Source: Adiantum capillus-veneris (Eukaryota > Streptophyta > Polypodiopsida > Polypodiales > Pteridaceae). From it: a DNA stretch of 64,000 bases. The notes beneath the pieces are model-generated. The model ran no database searches, was not told the DNA's origin, and was given only the letters and a program-made list of their open reading frames with translations. The stretch is from positions 20,142,077 to 20,206,076 of the forward strand of contig CM043946.1 of NCBI GenBank assembly GCA_014529385.2, given 5' to 3'. Positions 56,052-64,000 of the stretch are shown in pieces. Positions within the stretch are counted from its first letter, which is position 1; each line of letters begins with the position of its first letter. The position numbers were made by a program, and so were the translations under genes.

Positions 56052-57090
56052 TGATATTGGGCACCCTTCTGTTATATGAGGTTAGAATTGCAGTTGTGGT
56101 AGCTAGCATGTAATGCTTAATTACTGTATTGTTTTTATTTTTCAGTAATAGTGAGTTGATGATGTGTAGATTGGGACACTAGAACTGGGGAGGAGTCATC
56201 AATAATAATAATAGAAAACTTCTCGAACATTTATTTTTGCAAAATTATTGTAGTTATTTTTTCAATTAGCCCATATGGCTCTATTGTACACAATTAGTGA
56301 GAACCTACCTTGTGGAGAGTCATACAATAAGTGATAGGTACCACCTATGAACTCAAGTGTAAAAAGAGGCCTCTAATTTTTGGCACCAACTTATTCAATA
56401 AAGAAATTAAATACCCAACTCCACAAAAGGTGCTTTGAAGTTTGGGGGCAACCACTTTAGGCTATCCTCTTGCAAGATTTTTTCTCTCTTCTCTTATGTT
56501 ATGCTATATGTAGTAATTGTGTCAACATCTTTCTCTCTTACAGACTATCACTACCATAGCTATTCTTGTATGTATGTGCGTGTATGATATTGGACACCCT
56601 CATGTTGTACGTGGTTAGCATTACAATTGGGATAGTTGAGTATAATGGTCAATTACTTGTTGTCTTTATTTAGTGAGTTAATGTTGTGTAGATTGAAACT
56701 TTGGGACTAAGGTGAAGGCGTCGACAATAAAACCAATGATACTTGTTGATCATTTAATTTTGCATAAGTAATATAATTATTTTTTCAATAAACCCATATG
56801 ACTCCGTTGTACAAAGTTAGTAAGACCCTACTATAAAAGGTCGTGCAATAAGTGATAGGACCACACATAGACTCAAGTGTAAAGAGGGGCCTTTAATCAA
56901 CTTAGTCAATAAAGAAATTAAATACTCAACTCCACAAGAGGTGTTGTGGAGTCTGGTCACTACCACTTTAGGTCATTCTCTTGCAAGATTCCTTCTCTCT
57001 TCTCTTATGCTATGTTGTGTAGTTATTGTGTCAACATCTTCCTCTCGTATAGGCTGTCACTATCATAGCTATTCTTCTGTGCATGTATGG
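56052..57090. repeat. Tandem duplication of about 530 bp, non-coding
   Basis: Unit 1 about 56052-56585 and unit 2 about 56586-57090 share, in order, GATATTGGxCACCCTxxTGTT, GTGTAGATTG, TTTTTTCAATxAxCCCATATG, AATAAGTGATAGG, TCAATAAAGAAATTAAATAC, CTCTTGCAAGATT and TCACTACCATAGCTATTCTT-like words. Both are decayed to perhaps 80% identity. No ORF, TIR or LTR signature was found. Confidence 0.85.
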
Positions 57091-57163
57091 TTATGGTGTT
57101 TCCTTGCCTACTTGTGTATGTACTAGGTTAAGGAAGAGATGGTGAGAGGTTTGATGGGTGTAC

Positions 57164-57212
<49 letters not shown>

Positions 57213-57238
57213 CGCGCGCGAAAGAGAGAGAGAGAGCG
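57164..57238. repeat. (GT)n(GC)n(GA)n compound tract
   Basis: About 19 GT units, then about 8 GC units, then AAGAGAGAGAGAGAG. Alternating GT/GC is the classic Z-DNA-forming type. Confidence 0.95.
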
Positions 57239-57239
57239 A

Positions 57240-59080
57240 AAAAAAAATTTGAAGATTTCTAGCACCTGCTTTCTTGATCTCCCAACAGCAATTGTGCATA
57301 CACACTCCTTTTACAATTTGATTATGCCGGAAATGGTTTATGGAATTTGTTGAGTCATCTTGGATTGATTAGATGAATATTAAGTTTATGGTAAGTGTAT
57401 GTCACTTTACGTGTCATTTTCCATACATGAAACTTTGAGGTAAATTTGCATCAAGTGGGAGTTTCCATAGAGTCTTATAGCAAGTTTGCTTCATGCATTG
57501 GCTTAGAGTCTGCTTGTGCATGTTGTTGCTGCTACCGTTGCCATATTATGTTCTATGTTTGAAGTTTGGGTAAATTAGCAATACAAAACAATGTGGCCAT
57601 TTATAGCAATGAGTCTTGACTTTGTTGAACCTTTGGATGGCCCTATAGGAGGTTTTGTGCAGTCAAGCATTTGGGTTGAGCTACCTAATGTGAGGTGAAT
57701 TAGGTCCTTGGTTCCCTTTATTGGGGCTAGGACATTTATATATGTGTGTAAGCGCTCATTAGTCATGTTGGCTTGGTAGCTTTTTGAATCAAGTTGATTT
57801 GATTTACGACCTTCTCTTTTTGTCTCTAGTTTATGGCTACCACTTATTTATATTTGTGCCAAAATAAAGCCAAAATACAACTAAAATGTTATGATTAGAG
57901 ATAGCTTACAAGAAAGAATCAAGAGAGATGGACAAGAGAATAGCAAAGGCCACACAACATGTACAAGGAATACCTTGAATTAAAACCATATGTACATATA
58001 CAAGAGTTTTCATGTAATTTTAAGCCACTAAAGTTCGTGCATGGGTTTTTTTTTTAATCGAAACTCATATCAACAAGAGTGAGTGTATATAATATTAAAA
58101 TCACCAAAAATTGACTACAGCTCCATGCTCCAACCAAGCCATGGAGGACAATAGCAAACCACACAACAACATACATCCATAATACAAGTCCATAAGTGAG
58201 CTTTTTACAAGGAACCTTGAAAATGATACATCAAGTGCATAATTCCGATTGCAATAGAGCTTATAATAGAGAATGATACCACTCACATGGGGTGCCACCA
58301 TGACATACCTTCTCCCACAAGGGTTGCCATGCCCTGGCCAAGTAATAGCTACGAAGATCCAGAGAGACTGAAAGCCGCAGAAGAAAGAACTAGTATCGCC
58401 GATGAAGAGGTCAAAACATGCCGCATTGCTTGGTTGCCACCACAGCCGAAAGCCATGCCACTACCATCAAGTGTGTCCAAAGAACATTCCATTGTAATGT
58501 TTGCCATCCCCAAACCCAGATGCCAAATAAGGTCTCTACACCATCATCGCTTGTTGACAACCATCAAAAACCACATGCTCTCAAGATGAACCAAGTACCT
58601 TCGAATTGCCGCAGAGAAAAAACTACCAACAGACACTAGGGAAACCACCGTCGCCGCACCCACTGCCGTTCGGTGCCACCAAAGAAGCCATACCTACCAC
58701 GAACTAGAACCCTGTCGAACCGCCCACATGCACAACTAGCCTTTGTTTCCTTCCCAAAGGTAAGAGGGAGGGAAGGTCTCCCCCAGCTTAAAAAATTTGT
58801 GAGAAACTGCACCACCAAACACTAACGGAGAGGGATGGGGTAGCCGGTCACCCCCCTCCCGGAGTAGACCTTGACCCACCCGCCAGAAGCCAACCCTCAC
58901 CCTGAGCAACAATGCAAGCATAAAACTTTGAACCAGTTCAGAGAGCAAAGCATAACCCACAAATAGCCCTTTGATAGGGGCCCCCACCCAGCGAGGAGCC
59001 GATGCAGCCGTCATGCAGTAGATTGTGTAACAGGGTTTGGTGACCCTCTGTGCAAGTGTCAGGCAGAAGCTTTGCATTAA
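57240..59080. other. No gene recognised; GC-richer from about 58280
   Basis: 57240-58270 is AT-rich and unremarkable. 58280-59050 is richer in GC, with repeated GCCACCA/CCATGCC words on the plus strand; ORFs at 58287-58589 and 58736-59077 (minus) have no motif I know. The sharp change suggests an inserted transposon portion, perhaps a LINE leader, but this is not proven. Confidence 0.4.
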
Positions 59081-59087
59081 CTCTTAA

Positions 59088-59207
59088 TTTCATGCATGGT
59101 TTAAGAGGAATCCATAGTGGAATTGCTTGATTTCCCAAAAACCCTTTATCAACAAAGTGTTATTTGCTATATTTCATGCATGGTTTAAGAGGTTGAATCC
59201 ATAGTGG
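59088..59207 (+). repeat. Direct repeat just left of the Tat-like LTR
   Basis: TTTCATGCATGGTTTAAGAG plus AATCCATAGTGG occurs at about 59088-59121 and 59172-59207. The second copy ends exactly where the LTR starts. Confidence 0.75.
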
Positions 59208-59208
59208 T

Positions 59209-60110
59209 TGTTTGGGACACACTGGACTGACACGTAAAAGGGGGATGTATGTACACCAAACCTCATTGTACTCCTTCATTTTTTCAAAAGAAGCGATGTA
59301 ATTCTGCTAATGAGGATTCTCAATTGTAATATATTTTGTCATGCCCTCTTAGCCTCTCTGAGTCTACACACCTTGTAAATGGGTGTATGGCTGTGGGAAA
59401 TTTCCCTTAGCTCTTAAGTCAAAACCCTTAGTTTAAACAAAAAATACATAATCATTAGCTTGAAGAAGTATTGGACCTGTTAGAGCTTCTTGCTGCTACA
59501 ACTTGTAATCCGCTTTTCTCCTTGTTTGGTAATCAGAATTCAATTCCAAATAGCACCTTGTGTTCCTTGTCTCTTGCTCTACAATCTAAGTGTAATCATT
59601 CTCAATTCTGTTGTGGTTCATGACGTCTTGTTTGTGAGTTAAATGCATTGATTTGAGGTCTTAAATTGTTGTTTTTTGATGTTTTGACCTTGGATAAGTG
59701 TTTCTATGCCTAAGGAGGACCTTTTCGTGTAGTTCTTTTTCAGTTTTTTTGCACATTTTTTCTGATGGATCGTGATTTATATACCTTCCCAGATGACTGC
59801 AGAACTTGGTAGGATTGTACCCTTAGGTGTTGTAATACCTTTCCTTAAGTTTCGTTGCATTCCTAATTTGTTTGGATGCCGAAAAGGCATGATGACATAG
59901 AGCGGTGAGATCGGACATAGACTGATTTTCTAACTAGGAAGTGGTTGATTTGCTTTTGTCATAGTATAAATAGCCCTCTGAGTTCACTTTGGTGAGATTG
60001 ACACTCTCATTAAGTGTTTGTGCCCCATCTCGAGTCACTTCCTTGCATATTGACATTATGTTAGTACAAAAAGCTATGTTGCAGACGTCCATCGCGGCGA
60101 CCCGCTAACA
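59209..60110 (+). repeat. Tat-like 5' LTR
   Basis: 902 bp, TGTTTGGG to CCGCTAACA, giving TGTT...AACA ends. The right edge is fixed by the primer site. The left edge agrees with the related fragment that starts TGTTTGG at 595. No 3' LTR lies in the window. Confidence 0.75.
59965..59972 (+). promoter_or_regulatory. TATA box in the Tat-like LTR
   Basis: TATAAATA, about 140 bp before the LTR end, the expected place for U3/R initiation. Inferred from position. Confidence 0.5.
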
Positions 60111-60111
60111 T

Positions 60112-60128
60112 TGGCACTGCTGCCGGGG
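60112..60128 (+). other. Primer binding site, tRNA-Asp-like
   Basis: TGGCACTGCTGCCGGGG matches the complement of the plant tRNA-Asp 3' end (TGGCGCCGTTGCCGGGG) at 14 of 17 positions, one base after the LTR. Asp-type primer sites are known from Athila-group elements. Confidence 0.7.
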
Positions 60129-61836
60129 AAGTCGATCCTTAGGTGGTGAGTGACTCAGTTGTACAAAAAATCCCTTCCAAAGCTTTTGACACCCATTCCG
60201 TTTACATATAGACAGTAAAGCAGCTAGACGTATTTAGTGCTTAGTAGAGACTGGAGTCCAAGTTTAGCCAATGCTACTCCTTATGAGCAAAGAAAGTTGT
60301 GAGTGAAGTACAAAAGAGTATTTCATTCTTCGATTTTCCCATGCTTGAAGAGGACTGTTTCATCATACACTTCATTGTCGTTTTTTAATTGTTAATTTCA
60401 TTTATGTTTGTGCATCATTTCAATTTATAGGAGTAGGTTAAGTAACAATTTCCACCATCAATTAGGGCCAAAAGGATCAGGGTAAAAACTATCCAAAACC
60501 TTATTTTGGTGTCAAAGATCATAACTCTAAAAAATTTGGCAAATTGATGGTCAGAGGTTCAAAGTTGAACTAAACCCAGCAAATTTTTTTTGTCCAACAT
60601 GGATCGCGATCCATGTTCCTTTCAGACCAAGTAAGCAAAAATTGTTTCCTTTGCTTAGAACAGACTCTCAGACATTAGAATCTTGAGTTTGGTCAGAAAT
60701 AGAGTGCTAAAAGAACATCCAAAACAAGAAACTGGATTAAACTGAGAAAAACCTTGAAAATTGAGAAAATCTGGGAAAAACTAAACTTTTATTTGTCCAA
60801 ATTCAAAAAGGGGTGAGAATTGGGTTCAACTAAAAACAAGGAACCAGCATGACAAAAAATCATGACCAGATGCTTCCAAACATGGATCGCGATCCATGTT
60901 CCTGGTAGACATTTGTGAGGGAATTTGACCAATGCAATCCTGAGAACTAAGGGAATAACTTTTCCAAAAGGAGCCACAACAAAAAAGTAAAAAAACTTAA
61001 TCAAAATACCAAAAAAGGAGCTGTTTGCAAAAAATCGCAAAGCAAACACAAAATCTTGCTTTTGACCTGGAAAAAGTGGATCAAATTCAAAAAGATTTGG
61101 GGAAGGGCATCACCACACCCTCTGTCACAAACTCACCAAAAGGTCATGCCAAAATCTTGTCAAACATGGATCGTGATCCATGTACCTTTTTGGAACTTTG
61201 AGCTGATATTTGACATGTAGAAAAGTGATAACACTTTAAAGTACTTTCTCCCAAAGAACTGTTATCAAAAAAGGTCAAAAGGTAGGCCAAAGGGCATGAA
61301 ATAGATCAAGGGGGAAACCACTGGAACAAACCCTAAAATTGAATGTTGAATGACCTAAAAAACTCCAAATCACACAAAAAAACCATATAGCTAGCATCAG
61401 TAGACCAAGGACTGGCTATGTGCCAAGTTTTAGTATATTCTAGCATTGAGGTACATGGATCGCGATCAAAAACTGAATTTGGATATAAAAAACCAGATCA
61501 AAAGCCCAAAACTGCCAAGTACTCTGGTAAAGGGTCAGAATTGACCTAATTTTCAATCCAGAGGTCCATTTCCAAAAAAATTGATACCATAGGACCTAGA
61601 ACTAACACGAACGGCTGTAAACTCCCCAGCTATCAAGCATTTTTTGACAGGTTGCAAGTGCTAGAGAATACTACTCAACAAGTAAGATCAGAGAGGGGAA
61701 TTCAGGATAGCTAATGAGGTAACCTGGTTTGGATTTTGCAATATCAATTCTTCATGTATTTACAATCAAAAAGATTGTACCAGAATAGGAATCCCAACAT
61801 CATAGACCAAGTGAGCAGTGATTCAACTGAAGTAGC
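60129..61836 (+). other. Long leader of the Tat-like element with phased palindromes
   Basis: 1.7 kb with no convincing ORF. The palindrome ACATGGATCGCGATCCATGT occurs exactly at 60597-60616 and 60880-60899, with one change at 61164-61183, and as a 14-bp left part at 61453-61466. Start-to-start distances are 283, 284 and 289 bp. The sequence between copies is too diverged for me to confirm a tandem repeat. Possible roles are RNA dimer or packaging stem-loops, or protein binding sites; this is inference. Confidence 0.75.
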
Positions 61837-62558
61837 GTGAATCAAAGACCACTGCATCCTTTAGAAGCCATTGTAGAGGAAAGCTTTTCTGACACCTCGT
61901 TAGAAAGATCATACAGCCTAATGACTGAGGAGTCCAACAAGTTGAACCCTAAGGAAACAACTTCCATGGGGACAGGTCCTTCCCAACCTGCATCTAACGT
62001 GAAATTGTTGTATTTACAATTTCAATTTGAAAATGTGCTTAAGACCAAAATCTATAAAGATGGAATGGACCGCTACTATGTTAAGTTGGAGAATAAGCCA
62101 AACAAGTTCAAGGACCTTGTAGATGTGGATTATGACGGAGGCAGATACTTTGACAGAGAGGGAATGATGTACCTAGTGATTCACAACCCCTTTATTGTGG
62201 ACAAATGGGGGATGACTGGCACACCAAGGACAAGGTAGATGAAGAGCTAGCAGATGAACCACCCAAAATGGATAAGCAAAACGCGATGCTCAGATGCACC
62301 AATAAGAGAGAGAATCTTAATAGAAACAACACTTACATGGGGCTATATAAATTCAATAATGGAGAACAAACACTCTATTATAGATGTGATGAACCCCACA
62401 TCAAGGAACAGACTGACCGCAAAAAACTATACGTTTTTACTTACATAGAGGGGAGAAGTATTCAGGTGGTCATAATGGATAAGAATGGCCAAAAATTCTC
62501 TCCTATGGACCATAAGGAGTTAGAACGATATACATATTTTGGGGGACCACTCCACTAA
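61837..62558 (+). pseudogene. Extra ORF upstream of gag, function unknown
   Basis: Two overlapping frames make one protein of about 240 residues: 61837-62238 (MNQRPLHPLEAIVEESF) and 62205-62558 (through YMGLYKFNNGEQTLYYRC to YTYFGGPLH). They join at a G5 run at 62207-62211, where one base gained or lost changes frame. It is hydrophilic, with no knuckle, protease or membrane segment. Tat-lineage elements of the Ogre type carry an ORF before gag, so position fits; I see no domain I can name. The frame change could be mutation or, less likely, programmed slippage. Confidence 0.6.
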
Positions 62559-62590
62559 TACTATATGTAAATTCAGAAGAAGTGAAAACC

Positions 62591-63945
62591 ATGACTACTC
62601 ACACACCAGAAACTGGGAATATAAGTCCAGTAAGAACCAAAGTGGAAGATTCTTTTGGACATCAACGGTTTTCGAACACGGGGCCTATGGGATTAACGGG
62701 GTCTAGGGCTTCTATGAATACGTAGAGGGGCAGTGCGACACCTGACGTGACTTACACAATTAGAATCCCTCCGACTTTTACACGAGATGGACTTGATGAA
62801 CGTATGGCGGATAGGATACCAATTACAATGCCAAGAGGAGAATATGAACCTAGAGAGACCACACAAGGGGTGGTGAGGATGGTTGCGGAATCCATACGCA
62901 TGTGACCATCTCAAGTGGTGAAGTGTGTACCCAAAAAGTATAGTGGGTCGGGAGATTTGTATGCTCATGTTTCAATCTTCAAACAAGTCTTGAGGGCGGA
63001 ACATGTAGCTGATTTCCATACTCAATATGAAGGTTTTGGGTTGACTCTAGAAGGAACTTCTTTGACCTGGTTTCAACCCTTAAACAACCTAGAATTCCCA
63101 AGTACTTAGCAGCTTCTCCGAGAATTCACTGAGGAATTCTTAAAGAGAGGAATTAAGCATAATACTACCTCCCAGGTTTATGTGTTTAAACAAAAGGAGA
63201 AGGAAAAGGTGAAGGAAGCCTCGCTTCGATTCAAGCAATACATAGAAAGATGCCCTGCTAGAGAACTATCTCAGGATGACAGACTGTCAGTCCTTTTCAT
63301 AAAAGGATTGTGAAATGACACTCTCAATAAAGACTTGCACTTAAAGGCATGTTTTACTTTTGAGCAAGTCATGAAAGAGGCGTTGTATCTGGTAGACATT
63401 TACAAGGCATATGAAGAGCTGATAGAAGACACAGACCAAGGGATGAGTAGCACCTCTTCAACCACTAGTGAGTCCACAATGAAACTGGGCGGGCAAAACC
63501 CAACTGTGTCGGATGTTGATCAAATGATCGAGGAAGTGATCACAAGGATGAACCAAGGAAACAAGACGAACCCAAACATAGAAGACACAGACCAAGGGAT
63601 GAGTAGCACCTCTTCAACCACTAGTGAGTTCACAATGAAACTGGGCTGGCAAAACCCAACTGGGTCGGATGTTGATCAAATGATCGAGGAAGTGATCAGA
63701 AGGATGAATCAAGGAAACAAGACGAACCCAAACACACAACAAATGCCCACCCAAAAATGTGACATCTGTGAAGGAGATCATCCAACTCAGTGGTGCAACC
63801 TTCAATAGAGGCCACGAGTAAATGTACCACGTGTATTGAAATGGTGTGCTACTGAACAAAAATGGACAAACCATGAAACCCACGAATGTTTCTATAATAG
63901 AAACTATGTTAGAGAGAGACAATACGGTCCACATGGAGGGCAACA
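62591..63945 (+). pseudogene. Tat-like gag with four in-frame stops
   Basis: One frame from ATG 62591 (MTTHTPETGNISPV) to TAG 63806-63808, interrupted by four stop codons (after SMNT, SIRM, FPST and FIKGL). The retro-gag core is at 62930-63330: KKYSGSGDLYAHVSIFKQVL, LTLEGTSLTWFQPL, REFTEEFLKRGIKHN, CPARELSQDDRLSVLFIKGL. A 156-bp in-frame duplication (63425-63580 and 63581-63736) repeats 52 residues (EDTDQGMSSTSSTTSE...). Knuckle 1 is CDICEGDHPTQWC (CX2CX3HX4C). After the terminal stop a second Cys/His cluster WTNHETHECFYN appears at about 63870. Gag would form the particle and bind RNA, but this copy cannot make it whole. Confidence 0.82.
63425..63736 (+). repeat. 156-bp in-frame tandem duplication in gag
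   Basis: Two units of 156 bp (52 codons) with only a few differences (for example GGGCGGGCAAAACC versus GGGCTGGCAAAACC). The length is a multiple of three and the reading frame is kept, so it probably arose while gag was still under selection. Confidence 0.92.
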
Positions 63946-64000
63946 ATTACCACCCCCTCCAAGATACCATAGAAGCACCTTCTGATCAAAGTATGGTCTA

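Larger units (their letters stand above)
59209..64000 (+). mobile_element. Tat/Athila-like Ty3/gypsy element, 5' part
   Basis: LTR (59209-60110), tRNA-Asp-like primer site (60112-60128), leader of about 1.7 kb, an extra ORF (61837-62558) and gag (62591 onwards) run off the window before any polymerase. A long leader, an Asp-type primer site, an added ORF and a CX2CX3HX4C knuckle together fit the Tat/Athila side of the gypsy tree rather than chromoviruses. Several stops make this copy inactive. Confidence 0.8.

Noticed and set aside
58287-59077. ORFs of 60-113 residues on both strands
   Set aside because: No recognisable domain, overlapping on opposite strands, and no splice-supported extension.
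62207-62211. Programmed frameshift at the G5 run
   Set aside because: A one-base indel in a homopolymer of a decayed element is the simpler reading. No downstream structure or family conservation could be tested; kept only as a remark.

Overview
This window looks like nuclear DNA of a land plant that consists mostly of transposons. I recognise one probably functional host gene: an eight-exon formyltetrahydrofolate deformylase (PurU type) at 44847-47213, with a presequence-like N terminus suited to mitochondria. Almost everything else is LTR retrotransposons (Ty1/copia and Ty3/gypsy), a CACTA DNA transposon, a LINE, SINE-like repeats, satellites and long GA/CT/CA tracts. I see no tRNA, rRNA, CRISPR array or bacterial gene. 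The exact plant lineage cannot be fixed from the sequence. A gag fragment at 29561-30190 resembles chromoviral gag of a kind I associate with non-seed plants and fungi, but that is weak evidence.

Layout. 1-594 is a decayed gypsy gag-protease; 595-818 is an LTR fragment; 822-2974 (minus) is a decayed gypsy gag. 4052-8065 (minus) is copia-1, bounded by 225-bp LTRs and sitting inside a GA microsatellite. About 8530-28708 (plus) is copia-2 of the same family. It is split by a gypsy chromovirus, gypsy-B (9291-27774, target duplication CACAA), which is itself split by a 9.8-kb CACTA element (13273-23107, target duplication AAC). This gives three insertion layers that can be dated relative to one another.

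29561-31975 holds gypsy fragments. Copia-3 (32190 to about 41156, plus) is interrupted twice: by a deleted LTR element, F (32746-34920, duplication TAGGC), and by young copia-E (35431-40719, minus, duplication ATGTG), whose two LTRs differ at one position. 41400-42000 is the 3' end of another copia (minus). Gypsy-H (42030-43570, plus) carries a solo F-type LTR (42217-43333, duplication CACAA). PurU follows. 47214-52000 is mostly unannotatable, with small TE scraps. Two SINE-like copies (52001-52336) precede a 5'-truncated LINE (52545-55580). 55800-57100 contains tandem duplications. 59209-64000 is the 5' part of a Tat/Athila-like gypsy element with an LTR, a tRNA-Asp-like primer site, a 1.7-kb leader, an extra ORF ahead of gag, and a gag broken by stops.

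Unexpected structures most worth checking: (1) a satellite of about 172 bp inside the CACTA element, in which each unit folds into a hairpin with arms of about 31 bp and a 4-nt CGTA loop; (2) a 20-bp perfect palindrome repeated at 283-289 bp spacing in the leader of the 3'-most gypsy element; (3) the extra ORF upstream of that element's gag. All retroelement reading frames seen here carry stops or frameshifts, so most elements appear non-autonomous or dead. Coordinates of LTR elements are supported by target-site duplications where stated. Edges marked approximate are not.
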